A stretch of DNA of 64,000 nt from Crystallibacter sulfonylureivorans_A (GCF_047607445.1 NZ_JBLKRT010000005.1:62001-126000), one strand, 5' to 3'; shown: positions 33,310-42,117, counted from the stretch's first letter. Notes: generated by a model not told the origin, from the letters alone. Program-made: numbers and translations.

Positions 33310-34307
33310 GTGCCACAACAACTACCCCGGTCCAAGCCCGACCGGAACCCGCCCGGCTCCGAAGGGTCTGGGCCATGGTGCTGCAGCGCTACAGCCTGGT
33401 GTTGCTCTGGCTGCTGATGATCATCGTGCTCATCATTGCGGTGCCCGGCGACGTCAGCCTCGTGAGTGCGCTGCGGGCGGTCCTCGGGCAGCAAACGCCG
33501 CTGATCTTCCTGGGCCTGGCCGTGGTCATCACGATGGCGGTGGGGGAGTTCGACCTGTCCTTCGCAGGAATCTTCGGGATCGCTGCCGTCACGGTCCCCG
33601 CCTTGGTGGTGCTGCACGGCTGGCCGTATCCGCTCGCGGCACTGGCCGCCCTCGTGGTTGCTTTGGCATTCGGGGCGATCAACGCCGGACTGATCGTCGG
33701 CGTGGGCATCAACTCCGTGGTGGTGACTCTCGGTGTTGCCAGCGTGGCGGGCGGCCTCGCGTTCCTTTTGTCGGGGGAGACGACGGTCAGCGGGATGGAC
33801 CCGACGCTGTCGGGTCTGGCGCTGGGCCGCTTCCTCGGCCTCCCCCTGGTGTTCTGGTACGGCCTGGTCCTGGCGGTGGTGGTCACCTATGTCATGAGCG
33901 CGACGCCGCTCGGTCGGCACATGTTGTTCGTTGGCGCGAACCGCTCGGTGGCCCGGCTCGCGGGCGTGTCCGTCTCCCGGGTCCGCACCGGAGCCTATCT
34001 GTCCTCCGCATTGCTTTGTGGCTTCGCGGGCGTGGTTATCGCCACCGGCCTTGGCGGTTTTAACCCCGGCACCGCAACGACGATGCTGATGCCCACGTTT
34101 GCGGCCGTCTTCTTGGGTACCGTCGCGGTTGTGCCTGGCCGGTTCAACCCCATGGGCACATTGATTGCCGCATACTTCCTGCTCACCGGGGTATTCGGCC
34201 TGCAGTTGCTCCGTCTGACCGGCTGGGTCACCGAAGTCTTCTTCGGTGTCGCCCTCGTCGCCGCCGTCACCATCTCGTTCCTCCTGCATCGCAGGGTCCG
34301 CGGCTGA
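33306..34307 (+). CDS. Ribose-type (CUT2) ABC importer permease
   Basis: 333 residues with about nine hydrophobic helices, RbsC/AraH-like. The region PLIFLGLAVVITMAVGEFDLS matches the family signature VVItgGIDLS with Glu-Phe for Gly-Ile, and LGRHMLFVGANRSVARLAGVSV matches the EAA-like cytoplasmic loop. It would form the membrane channel for the adjacent ATPase. It ends 24 bases before a strong terminator. Confidence 0.92.
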   Translation: MSATTTTPVQARPEPARLRRVWAMVLQRYSLVLLWLLMIIVLIIAVPGDVSLVSALRAVLGQQTPLIFLGLAVVITMAVGEFDLSFAGIFGIAAVTVPALVVLHGWPYPLAALAALVVALAFGAINAGLIVGVGINSVVVTLGVASVAGGLAFLLSGETTVSGMDPTLSGLALGRFLGLPLVFWYGLVLAVVVTYVMSATPLGRHMLFVGANRSVARLAGVSVSRVRTGAYLSSALLCGFAGVVIATGLGGFNPGTATTMLMPTFAAVFLGTVAVVPGRFNPMGTLIAAYFLLTGVFGLQLLRLTGWVTEVFFGVALVAAVTISFLLHRRVRG

Positions 34308-34330
34308 GACCTGGCGGTAGCGCGCAGATT

Positions 34331-34363
34331 GCCACGGCCTGCCCAGGAGGGGCGGGCCGTGGC
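34331..34363 (+). terminator. Rho-independent terminator after the ABC permease gene
   Basis: GCCACGGCCTGCCC (34331-34344) pairs with GGGCGGGCCGTGGC (34350-34363) with one imperfect position and a 5-nt loop, followed by TTTT. Confidence 0.8.
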
Positions 34364-34526
34364 TTTTCGCTGCCCGGCGGCGCCGGGCATCCCGCCGTGC
34401 CTCGGGCCTGCTGAGGCAGGGCGCCCCGTTGCTACGAGCCGGTAGGAATTCACAGCTCCCCGGAGCGCCGGAACACAGGGTCTGCTGGCAGCCCGGTGGG
34501 CCACTGCATCGACGGCGGCGCAACTA

Positions 34527-34572
34527 AAGGGGGGTGTCCTGCAGCCACGAAAAGCTGCAGGACACCCCCCTT
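34527..34572. terminator. Strong bidirectional terminator
   Basis: An 18-bp perfect stem: AAGGGGGGTGTCCTGCAG (34527-34544) pairs with CTGCAGGACACCCCCCTT (34555-34572) around a 10-nt loop. It lies 52 bases beyond the stop of the minus-strand binding-protein gene and also backs up the permease terminator. Confidence 0.85.
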
Positions 34573-34623
34573 CGTCCGGGTTGTCTCAGTTGGAATTGCG
34601 ACGGCGACCGCTCATCGGGTTGG

Positions 34624-35796
34624 TCAGTCCAGTCCCCAAAGCTTGGTGAAGCCCTCGCGGAATGAAGCGTCGCCGTACCATTCGCCGGAGGCTTCAGCTT
34701 CCGGAGTCAGCGTCAGCGCCTTGGTGGCTTCCTGACTGAACAGCATCCGGTAGGGGAACTTCAGGTTCTGTACGCTGGGCTGGCCGCTCATCATCCGCAG
34801 CGTTTGGTCCGCGGAATACCATCCCAGCGCCTGCAGGTTGGTGCCGACTTCAGCGTTCATGAAGCGGCCGTCCGCCAGCAGTTGCATGACCGCGAGCGAA
34901 CCTTCCATGCTGATCACTTTGACGTCGTCCGGACTGATGCCCGCCGACTGCAGACCCTGCTGGATCGGCTGCACCAGGCTGTCGGCCAGGGCATGGATGT
35001 GGGTGATGCCGGGGTTGGCCACCAGGGCGCTGCTGATCTGGCTGGGCAGCTTGTCCATCTGCCCGGTGTTGATCTCCTGGAACGTCACCTTGCAGTCAGC
35101 ACACTTCTCCTTGTAGGTCGCGAGTGCGCCCTGCTCCATCCACAGCTTGGTCGCCGGGGTGTCCGACAGGCCGACGGCCAGGACATCTGCCGTGGCGTTG
35201 GAGTCGGCGATGACCCAGTTGGCCATCCATGCCTGCATTTCAATATTGTCGGGCGACAGGTAGCCCACCTGCTTCGGGTCGCCCGGTCCGGCCGGAGCAA
35301 CCTGGGTGTACAGCAGCGGGATGCCTGCCTTGGTGACCGAGTCAAATGCGACGCTGGCGAGTTCATAGGGAACGGATCCGGAAATCACGGCGCCGGCGTC
35401 GGCCTGGACGGCCTGGTCAATACAGGTGGCGATCGACTGGGGATTGGCCTTGCCATCGCAAACCTGCAGGGACACCCCGGCTTCCCCGAGTGCCTCCTCG
35501 AGTGCATCGGCGATGACGGTGAACATCGGCACAGACAGCGTCGCGGCGACGTAGTAGACGGTTGACCCGGACAAGTCGGCGACGCCTTCGAGGGCAGGTC
35601 CGGGAGCAGTGAACTCCCCAACCGGCTGCGAAATGGTCTCGACGATCTCTTGGGCTGCCTGTGCGGCTGGTGACAGTTCCTGGGCCGGCTCTGATGCGGT
35701 AGGCGCCGCATCAGAGCCGGCGCTGCATGCTGCGAGCGAGACCGCGGCCGATGCGACGACCAGGCCCCGCAGCACCTTGGTGATTCGTTTATTCAT
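34624..35796 (-). CDS. Ribose-type ABC substrate-binding lipoprotein
   Basis: 390 residues with a lipoprotein signal (KRITKVLRGLVVASAAVSLAAC, lipobox LAAC, described as a landmark). The mature protein is a type I periplasmic-binding fold: STVYYVAATLSVPMF, an ADAGAVISGSVPY strand, and GITHIHALADSLVQP. Cys pairs (VCDGK/TCID and CADC) may form disulfides. It is the only binding protein near the CUT2 ATPase and permease but is on the opposite strand, in an operon behind P450-2. The start 35796 suits the GAGGG Shine-Dalgarno better than the ATG at 35805. Confidence 0.88.
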   Translation of the reverse strand: MNKRITKVLRGLVVASAAVSLAACSAGSDAAPTASEPAQELSPAAQAAQEIVETISQPVGEFTAPGPALEGVADLSGSTVYYVAATLSVPMFTVIADALEEALGEAGVSLQVCDGKANPQSIATCIDQAVQADAGAVISGSVPYELASVAFDSVTKAGIPLLYTQVAPAGPGDPKQVGYLSPDNIEMQAWMANWVIADSNATADVLAVGLSDTPATKLWMEQGALATYKEKCADCKVTFQEINTGQMDKLPSQISSALVANPGITHIHALADSLVQPIQQGLQSAGISPDDVKVISMEGSLAVMQLLADGRFMNAEVGTNLQALGWYSADQTLRMMSGQPSVQNLKFPYRMLFSQEATKALTLTPEAEASGEWYGDASFREGFTKLWGLD

Positions 35797-35849
35797 GTTT
35801 TTCATTCCCTCTTTTCTTTTCTCCCCGAGGGGATGGCTGGTTGACGCCC

Positions 35850-37031
35850 TCATGAGATGGGGTGCGCCTGAAGCGGCAGATGAGCGAGGCCGTTGATCAG
35901 TGGGTGTTCGCGCTGCTCGGGAGTGCCGGTGAGTTCGAAGCTGTCGACGCGCCGCAGCAGCGACGCGATCACGGTGTGCGCTTCCAATCGCGCCACGGCC
36001 TGGCCGACGCAGCCGTGCACGCCATAGCCGAAGGACAGGTGATCGACGGGGTTGCGCGATATGTCGAAGACGTCGGGATGGGCATAATGCCGCTCATCCC
36101 GGTTGGCACTTTGGAAGTGGAGGAATACACGCGAGCCCGCCGGGATGGCCGCATCGCCGACCTGCACGTCGCGAGTGGTCAGCCTGAAGAATCCCCGGAC
36201 GGGTGACCACATCCGCAACGTCTCCTCGAACAGGGCGGCGCTCAACGATGGGTCCGCCTTGACGGCCTCCCAGAGGTGCGGTTGTTCGGCCACGACCCGG
36301 AGCAGTGCCCCCAGCGCGTTGGCGGTAGTGTCCAAGCCGGCAACCAGCAGGGCATTCAGTTGAAGTTGCGCGCTGTGCTCGGTCAGGACGCCGGCGTCGA
36401 CGGCGTCGAGGACTGCCGCGCCCCAGCTGCCCGGCCGAAGGCTGGAGCGGTTTGAGACGGAGGCGATCCAGTCAAGGAACGAGATGACGGTCGGCATGTC
36501 GGCTTCCAAGCGGGCGTCTGCGGGGCCGAAGGTGCGGTTGACCGCGTCCGAGCCGGCGAACAAGTGGTCCCGGGGTTCATCCGGGATCCCGATCAAATCG
36601 CCAACAATGCGGGCGGGAATGACCCGGGCCAAATCCACCACACCGTCGAAGGTGCCCCGGCCAACCACTTCTGCGGTGATGGCATCTACTTCGCTGGCGA
36701 TCCGCTCTCGCAGCTTGGCAATGGCGCGCGGGGACGTTTGTGAAGCGAGTACCCCGCGGATCACGTCATGCTCGGGCGGGTCCGTGGCGATGATGGCGCC
36801 GCGAATGGCGTCGTTGGCCGCGTCCAGTAAGGCAACGCCCTCCGCGGACGAATAGGTCTCCCAATCGATGGCCGCCGCCCGCACCTCTTCGTATCGCGTG
36901 AGCACCCAGAAGTTGTGGTCTTTGACGTACACCGCAGGGCCCGCTTCCCGCAGGTCCCGCAAGAGCGACGGATCGTCCGGAGCGTCGAAAATGTTCACGC
37001 TTGCTGGTGGTGCCCCGGATGCGGCTGGCAT
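35850..37031 (-). CDS. Cytochrome P450 (P450-2)
   Basis: 393 residues. Haem loop FGYGVHGCVGQ with Cys341, I-helix VAGLDTTANALG, K-helix EETLR, and the ATDPPEHDVIRGVL segment of soluble bacterial P450s are present. It shares the exact HLSFGYGVHGC string and overall plan with P450-1, so the two are paralogues, diverged elsewhere. The ATG at 37031 has AGGAGG six bases upstream. It is the first gene of an operon with the ABC binding protein (53-bp gap). It needs a ferredoxin, presumably that at 31255. Confidence 0.95.
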   Translation of the reverse strand: MPAASGAPPASVNIFDAPDDPSLLRDLREAGPAVYVKDHNFWVLTRYEEVRAAAIDWETYSSAEGVALLDAANDAIRGAIIATDPPEHDVIRGVLASQTSPRAIAKLRERIASEVDAITAEVVGRGTFDGVVDLARVIPARIVGDLIGIPDEPRDHLFAGSDAVNRTFGPADARLEADMPTVISFLDWIASVSNRSSLRPGSWGAAVLDAVDAGVLTEHSAQLQLNALLVAGLDTTANALGALLRVVAEQPHLWEAVKADPSLSAALFEETLRMWSPVRGFFRLTTRDVQVGDAAIPAGSRVFLHFQSANRDERHYAHPDVFDISRNPVDHLSFGYGVHGCVGQAVARLEAHTVIASLLRRVDSFELTGTPEQREHPLINGLAHLPLQAHPIS

Positions 37032-37207
37032 GTCCGTCCTCCTACGACGATGCGGCTCGTCGCGGATCCGGCGGCGCCCTCGCGTAGAGCAGGAGCTCAG
37101 TGCTGCGCGGGGTGGCGGGATGCCGCAACGTTGCGACGAAAAGGTCCCTGGTCTGCTTCGCCGGGGGTGGAGTCCACCGGCGACTGGACGACAGCGTGGC
37201 ACACTGC

Positions 37208-37249
37208 TGACTACATAGTCAACAGAATTGACAGAATGTTGTGCGACAT
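37208..37249. promoter_or_regulatory. Cluster of three operator-like inverted repeats upstream of P450-2
   Basis: TGACTA-CA-TAGTCA (37208-37221), then GTCAA-N5-TTGAC (37218-37232) overlapping it, then ATGTTGTGCGACAT (37236-37249, one mismatched pair). Three dyads in 42 bp, about 180 bp upstream of the start codon, suggest binding of one or more dimeric regulators. No regulator gene lies in the module. Confidence 0.45.
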
Positions 37250-37424
37250 TTACCGAGCGCCACGTAAGAAGCCGGGGGCACGCGCTGGGCAGCGGCTCCG
37301 GGAGATTAATGGCCTAGCCACGGCGTCACCCAACTCTGCGGCGAAGTAGGGCGGCGCCGCTCCACTGCCGAACGGATGCGATGGCTACACCCGGAGCTGA
37401 ACCTGGGCGCTGGCTACGCCGATG

Positions 37425-37471
37425 AAAAAAGGGCCGAGCGGGCCCGAGAAGGGGGTAAACGCGCTCGGCCC
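37425..37471 (-). terminator. Rho-independent terminator for the minus strand
   Basis: GGGCCGAGCG (37431-37440) pairs with CGCTCGGCCC (37462-37471); on the minus strand the stem is followed by six T (37430-37425). It lies 147 bases beyond the stop of the small acidic ORF at 37618 and may end the dodecin/acidic-protein transcripts. Confidence 0.75.
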
Positions 37472-37617
37472 CAGCACTGTATGGAAGAGCGGGAGCGGTG
37501 GAACGACCAACAACCGCCTATCGACACGGCGTCATCCCCGCCGGCGCAGAGGCCGCAGGGAGAGGGGAACATGTTGTCAGCGGCGGGGGGGAAAGGTTTG
37601 TCAGCAAGCCGCAGCGG

Positions 37618-37872
37618 CTACTGCTCCGGCTCGGATGTGGGCGGCACGAAGCCATCCTGTCCAGGTTCGTTCCGGTGGTCCGGATCCTCTTGCTCGCGGT
37701 ATTCGCCTGTCGGGCTCAGGCCCGGTACCCGCTGGCCGGCGTTGAGCAGCCCGGAGGGGTATTGCTCGCAGTCAAACTCCGCCACCGACTCCGTTCCCGC
37801 TTCCGGTGCGTCGACGTCTTGCCGCAGGTGCTCGTCGCGCGGCAGTCCGTCGTCATCTGGTTGCTGGCTCAT
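37618..37872 (-). CDS. Small acidic hypothetical protein
   Basis: 84 residues from MSQQPDDDGLPRD, Pro/Glu/Asp/Gln-rich and probably disordered; no family is recognised. The upstream GGAG is only two bases from the ATG, so the start is weak; the frame extends to 37953. The composition resembles other short acidic proteins of Arthrobacter. Support comes from position (same strand as dodecin and followed by a terminator). Confidence 0.45.
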   Translation of the reverse strand: MSQQPDDDGLPRDEHLRQDVDAPEAGTESVAEFDCEQYPSGLLNAGQRVPGLSPTGEYREQEDPDHRNEPGQDGFVPPTSEPEQ

Positions 37873-37986
37873 GACTCCAGCAGACCAGCGCGCGTTCGCG
37901 GGCGCAAGGGGGGCGAAGGCGTCCGGCGCCACAACGGAAGATGGATGGCTCACGTTGGGTGCCGGAAGCCCTCGTCGAGGCCGAAG

Positions 37987-38196
37987 TTAGCTTTCGTGCC
38001 GGAAGCCGAGCTTGATGGTCACCTGCCAGTCCGAGATCTTGCCTTCATTGAGGTGGCCGCGGACAGATTTCACCTCAAACCAGTCGAGATTGCGCAACGT
38101 CTTGGATGCTTCGGCAATGGCGTTGGAGACCGCGGCGTCGATGCCCTCCGGCGACGTTCCGACAATCTCCGTGACGTTGTAAACGTGGTTGGCCAT
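37987..38196 (-). CDS. Dodecin family flavin-binding protein
   Basis: 69 residues, the full dodecin length. The family pattern is plain: HVYNVTEIVGTSPEGIDAA, AIAEASKTLRNLDWFEV (Trp that stacks on flavin) and a closing VTIKLGF strand. Dodecins assemble as 12-mers that store riboflavin, FMN or coenzyme A. It has a good Shine-Dalgarno (AAGGAGG upstream of the ATG). Confidence 0.95.
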   Translation of the reverse strand: MANHVYNVTEIVGTSPEGIDAAVSNAIAEASKTLRNLDWFEVKSVRGHLNEGKISDWQVTIKLGFRHES

Positions 38197-38334
38197 GCTT
38201 CCTCCTTGCGGACGTTCCCCGGGGTGGACTCCCCGAGGATGTCTGCAACGCTAGCGGCGGGCCTTCACCCGGTCTAGGTCCCGGCGGCCCGAAAGCAGGG
38301 CGGCACCGGGAGTTGGCGCGTCAGCGGAGGGCGG

Positions 38335-39648
38335 TTAGCCGAGCTTGGACGGTTTGACGCCCTCGTCTTCCGCCGAGTCCACCGGCTCGGTGCCGCGCCA
38401 CCTGGCCACCGCGCTCATCCCGTGGAAGATGATCAGGGCCGCGGCAGTGCCCAGCGCGATGCCTTCGAATTTCAGCTCGCCAATCGTCCAGGTGAAGTTG
38501 GCAATGCCGACCACCAGGGACACTCCGGCCACGGACAGGTTGATGGGGTTTGCAAAGTTCACCCGGTTCTGGACCCAGATCCGTACACCGAGGATGCCGA
38601 TCATGCCGTAGAGCACCACACCGGCACCGCCCAGGACCCCCACCGGGACCGTCGCGATGGCAGCGCCGAACTTCGGGAACAGGCTGAGCAGGATGGCGAC
38701 GATACCTGCCACCCAGTAGGCGGCGGTGGAGAAGACCTTGGACGCCGCCATCACGCCGATGTTCTCGGCATAGGTGGTGGTTCCGGAGCCGCCGCCGCTG
38801 CCTGCCAGCACCGTGGCCAGGCCGTCGGCCATCAGGGCCCGGCCGGTCACCGGGTCAAGATCCTGGCCGGTCATCGCCGCCACGGACTTCACGTGGCCGA
38901 TGTTCTCAGCCACCAGCACCAGCACCACGGGAACGAACAGGCCGATCACGGAGATATGGAACTCCGGCGCGTGGAATTGCGGCAGCCCGATCCAGGCAGC
39001 GTCATTGATCGCGGAGAAGTCCACCTCCCCGCGCAGCACGGCCACCAGGTAACCGACCAGCACGCCCACCAGGATGGAGAGCCGGCCCAGCAGCCCGCGG
39101 AACAGCACCGTGGTCAGCAGGATTGCCACCACCGTGACCAGCGCCGTTACGGGTCCCTTCTCGAAGTTGGCCTTGGCTGCCGGTGCCAGGTTGAGTCCAA
39201 TCAGGGCCACGATGGCTCCGGTCACTACCGGCGGCATCACTACATGGATCCAATGCGTGCCGGCCTTGTGCACGATCAGTCCGATCAGGAAGAGCACGGC
39301 GCCCGCCATGATCAGGCCGCCGAGAGCTCCGCCGATTCCGTGCTGGTTCATGGCAGCGCCGATGGGGGCGATGAACGCGAAGCTGGAGCCCAGGTAGCTG
39401 GGAATCCGGCCGGCCGTGATCAGCAGGAACAGGATGGTGCCCACGCCGGAGAAGAGCAGCGTGGTGGCCGGAGGAAATCCGGTCAGCAGCGGAACCAGGA
39501 AGGTGGCGCCGAACATGGCGATCACATGCTGGGCGCCGATGCCGATGGTGCGCGGCCACGTCAGGCGTTCGTTGGGAGCGACGAAACTGCCGGGCTTGAT
39601 GGTCTTGCCATCTGCGTGGATTTTCCAGTCTGTGCCCAGCCTGCTCAT
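38335..39648 (-). CDS. Uracil/xanthine permease (NCS2 family)
   Basis: 437 residues with about 14 membrane segments. The family opening LTWPRTIGIGAQHVIAMFGA, the substrate-site region VVLVLVAENIGHVKSVA (Glu of helix 8) and GGSGTTTYAENIGVM (helix 10) match UraA-type transporters. It imports a nucleobase by H+ symport. The start at 39648 is supported by GGAAGG seven bases upstream; the ATG at 39669 is less likely. No purine or pyrimidine enzyme is adjacent. Confidence 0.93.
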   Translation of the reverse strand: MSRLGTDWKIHADGKTIKPGSFVAPNERLTWPRTIGIGAQHVIAMFGATFLVPLLTGFPPATTLLFSGVGTILFLLITAGRIPSYLGSSFAFIAPIGAAMNQHGIGGALGGLIMAGAVLFLIGLIVHKAGTHWIHVVMPPVVTGAIVALIGLNLAPAAKANFEKGPVTALVTVVAILLTTVLFRGLLGRLSILVGVLVGYLVAVLRGEVDFSAINDAAWIGLPQFHAPEFHISVIGLFVPVVLVLVAENIGHVKSVAAMTGQDLDPVTGRALMADGLATVLAGSGGGSGTTTYAENIGVMAASKVFSTAAYWVAGIVAILLSLFPKFGAAIATVPVGVLGGAGVVLYGMIGILGVRIWVQNRVNFANPINLSVAGVSLVVGIANFTWTIGELKFEGIALGTAAALIIFHGMSAVARWRGTEPVDSAEDEGVKPSKLG

Positions 39649-39789
39649 GCGTGTGCCTTCCAGCGACAAAGGGGAGTGGTTCGTGGAGAATGTTACCGGT
39701 GCGTAGCGTGCCGCAGCCTATGTTGCATGCCCGCACATATTTTACGGCAGATGGACGGCTGCGCTGCGGCCCGGATCGAACGGACAAGC

Positions 39790-40686
39790 ATGGGCATATC
39801 AGTGCGTGGACGGACCGTACTCATCACCGGCGGAGCCATGGGAATGGGCCGGCTGTACGCAGAACGTGCGGTGAGCGAGGGCGCCAAGGCCGTTATCCTC
39901 TGGGACCGCGACGCCGACGCCTTGGCAGCCACCGCCGCCGAACTCCAGTCCCTGGGCCGAACCCGGATCCACCCCTACGCGCTCGATGTGTCCTCGCTCG
40001 AGGAGGTGAACCGGACGGCCGCGGAAACGATGTCCGACGCGGATGTGCCCGATGTCCTGATCAACAACGCCGGCATTGTGCGCGGCAAGTATTTCTGGGA
40101 CCACACGGACTCGGATATCGACGCCGTGATGCAGGTCAATACACTGGCGCCCATGCACGTGACCCGCTCCTTCCTGCCCCGGATGATTGAACGGCGCACC
40201 CCAGCCCGCATCCTTAATGTCGCATCGGCCTCCGGGACGCTCTCGGTGCCCAAGATGAGCGTCTACACCGCTTCCAAATGGGCCGTGATCGGCTGGAGCG
40301 ATTCGGTCCGGTTGGAACTGGAGGAGGCAGGCCACAGCCATGTGCGGGTGACCACGCTCATCCCCAGCTACATCAAGACCGGGATGTTCGAAGGTGCGCG
40401 CGGGCCGCTGCTCACGCCGCTGATGGAACCCGAATACGTCGTCGACAAGGTTTGGTCAGCGCTGATGGAGGGCAAAGCCCGTGTGCAGCTTCCCTGGTCG
40501 GTGCCGCTAGGCAGCGCGCTGCGCGGGCTTCTGCCGCAGCCCGTGTGGGACGTGGTGGCCGGGCGGGTCTTCAAGGTGTACCAGTCGATGGACCACTTCA
40601 CCGGACGGCCGACGCCGGAGCCGGGAGCGGCGCCCGCTGCCAACCTCGGCCCTTCCGGCAATAGCGAAAGCGGAACCACCGCGTGA
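39790..40686 (+). CDS. Short-chain dehydrogenase/reductase
   Basis: 298 residues. Cofactor motif TGGAMGMG (about 12-19), NNAG (about 94-97) and active-site Tyr-x3-Lys in YTASK (about 158-162) are present, in the classical/extended SDR style. The C-terminal 80 residues include a membrane-proximal-like segment (LPWSVPLGSALRGLLPQPVW). Asp in LWDRDAD after beta-2 suggests NAD(H) preference. The stop overlaps the ALDH start (GTGA), so alcohol-to-aldehyde-to-acid oxidation is a reasonable joint role; the substrate is unknown. Confidence 0.92.
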   Translation: MGISVRGRTVLITGGAMGMGRLYAERAVSEGAKAVILWDRDADALAATAAELQSLGRTRIHPYALDVSSLEEVNRTAAETMSDADVPDVLINNAGIVRGKYFWDHTDSDIDAVMQVNTLAPMHVTRSFLPRMIERRTPARILNVASASGTLSVPKMSVYTASKWAVIGWSDSVRLELEEAGHSHVRVTTLIPSYIKTGMFEGARGPLLTPLMEPEYVVDKVWSALMEGKARVQLPWSVPLGSALRGLLPQPVWDVVAGRVFKVYQSMDHFTGRPTPEPGAAPAANLGPSGNSESGTTA

Positions 40687-42071
40687 GCGTGCGAACCGGC
40701 ACCCCCGCCGTGGCCGACAAAGTTGCCGCGGTCCGGAAGACCTACGATTCGGGCAGGACCCGGCCCCTTGCCTGGCGCCGCCACCAGTTGCAGGCCTTGG
40801 TCCGGCTGCTGACCGAACGTGAAGCCGAGCTCAGCGCCGCGCTGCAGCGTGACCTCGGCAAGAACGCCCTGGAAAGCTACCTGACCGAAATCTCGATCAC
40901 CCGCGCCGAAGCCGGACACGCGCTCAAACACCTTGCCGACTGGACCCGGAGCCGGCGCGTCCCGGTCCCGCTGGGACTGCTTCCGGCGTCGGCACGCACA
41001 GAACCGCAGCCACTGGGAGTGGTGCTGATCATCGCGCCGTGGAACTACCCGGTCCAGCTGCTTCTGGCACCGCTGGTCGGGGCGCTGGCGGCGGGCAATG
41101 CAGCTGTCCTCAAGCCCAGCGAACTGGCACCGGTATCCTCCGGGGCCCTGGCGCGCCTGCTGCCCGAATACCTGGACGCTGAGGCGGTCACCGTGGTCGA
41201 AGGCGGACGGGAGACCTCGACGGCGCTGCTCGCCGAGCGCTTCGACCACATCTTCTTTACCGGCGGTGAGCAGGTGGGAAAAGTGGTCCTGCGCGCTGCA
41301 GCCGAGCACCTGACGCCGGTGACGCTCGAGCTGGGAGGCAAGTCCCCCGCCGTCGTGATGGGCGGCAATCTGCGCGCTGCCGCGCGCCGGCTGGTCTATG
41401 GGAAGCTGCTGAACGCGGGCCAGACCTGCGTGGCGCCGGACTATGTCCTGACAACCGAAGCGCTGGCGCCGTCCCTGGTGAAGCAGCTCGGCCGGGCAGT
41501 CCGCGAGATGTTCGGCAAAGACCCGGCCAAGAGCGCGGACTTCGGCCGCATAGTGAACGAAGGCCACTTCGACCGGCTGGCCTCCTACCTGGCGGACGGC
41601 ACGGTGGCGTCCGGTGGACGGGCCGATCGGGAACACCTGTACATCGAGCCCACTGTGCTGACCGGTGTCTCCCCGGATGCCGCAGTGATGCAGGACGAGA
41701 TCTTCGGGCCGATTCTGCCCGTCCTGACCGTTGCAGACCTTGGCGAGGCGATGGACTTCATCAATTCCCGTCCGGTGCCACTGGCCGCGTATCTGTACTC
41801 ATCCTCGGCTGCCGAGCGGCGCCGGTTCGAACACGGGGTCCGGGCCGGGAGCATCAGCCACAACGCCAGCACCATCCAGCTGGCCGTGCCGGAACTTCCG
41901 TTCGGAGGTGCCGGTGCCAGCGGAATGGGCGCCTATCACGGCAAACACACCTTCGATACGTTCAGCCAGCTCCGGCCGGTCTTCTCCAAGGGGACGCTGC
42001 TTGACACGCTGCGGGTGGCTTATCCGGGGTACAACGGTGCCAAGACCCGGATCCTCCGCCGACTGCTCTAG
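40683..42071 (+). CDS. Aldehyde dehydrogenase (class 3/fatty-aldehyde type)
   Basis: 462 residues, the shorter class 3 ALDH length. It has the NAD site IIAPWNYPVQL, the catalytic Glu in TLELGGKSPAVV (about 215-226) and catalytic Cys in NAGQTCVAPDY (about 245-255). It oxidises aldehydes to acids with NAD(P)+. Its start is coupled to the SDR gene. The aliphatic class suggests long- or medium-chain aldehydes, by family only. Confidence 0.94.
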   Translation: MSVRTGTPAVADKVAAVRKTYDSGRTRPLAWRRHQLQALVRLLTEREAELSAALQRDLGKNALESYLTEISITRAEAGHALKHLADWTRSRRVPVPLGLLPASARTEPQPLGVVLIIAPWNYPVQLLLAPLVGALAAGNAAVLKPSELAPVSSGALARLLPEYLDAEAVTVVEGGRETSTALLAERFDHIFFTGGEQVGKVVLRAAAEHLTPVTLELGGKSPAVVMGGNLRAAARRLVYGKLLNAGQTCVAPDYVLTTEALAPSLVKQLGRAVREMFGKDPAKSADFGRIVNEGHFDRLASYLADGTVASGGRADREHLYIEPTVLTGVSPDAAVMQDEIFGPILPVLTVADLGEAMDFINSRPVPLAAYLYSSSAAERRRFEHGVRAGSISHNASTIQLAVPELPFGGAGASGMGAYHGKHTFDTFSQLRPVFSKGTLLDTLRVAYPGYNGAKTRILRRLL

Positions 42072-42079
42072 CCGGATTC

Positions 42080-42107
42080 CCGGGCTCCCCGCAGGCGGGG
42101 AGCCCGG
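42080..42107. terminator. Terminator between convergent ALDH and pgm genes
   Basis: CCGGGCTCCCCGC (42080-42092) pairs perfectly with GCGGGGAGCCCGG (42095-42107). It is a compact GC stem with a very short loop, nine bases beyond the ALDH stop and before the convergent phosphoglucomutase stop. Confidence 0.75.
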
Positions 42108-42117
42108 ATGTGTCTCG

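Larger units (their letters stand above)
34308..34623. other. Gap between convergent permease and binding-protein genes
   Basis: Contains two strong hairpins (34331-34363 and 34527-34572). The 160 bp between them (34364-34526) shows no supported gene, promoter or repeat. Confidence 0.6.
37032..37617. other. 586-bp regulatory gap upstream of P450-2
   Basis: Near P450-2 it holds a cluster of inverted repeats (37208-37249) that is AT-rich relative to its surroundings, probably the promoter/operator. A terminator for a minus-strand gene lies at 37425-37471. A 37-codon ATG frame (37236-37349) has no Shine-Dalgarno sequence and is not called. The rest shows nothing I can support. Confidence 0.55.

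Noticed and set aside
29237..37031. Mobile element or integrated island carrying the P450 module
   Set aside because: No integrase, transposase, tRNA or flanking direct repeats could be seen by eye, so transfer is possible but not supported.
37236..37349. 37-codon ATG frame upstream of P450-2
   Set aside because: No Shine-Dalgarno or leaderless box, overlaps the dyad cluster, and no family resemblance.
38422..39789. Upstream extension of the SDR frame
   Set aside because: Opposite the nucleobase permease gene; the SDR fold begins cleanly at the ATG at 39790.
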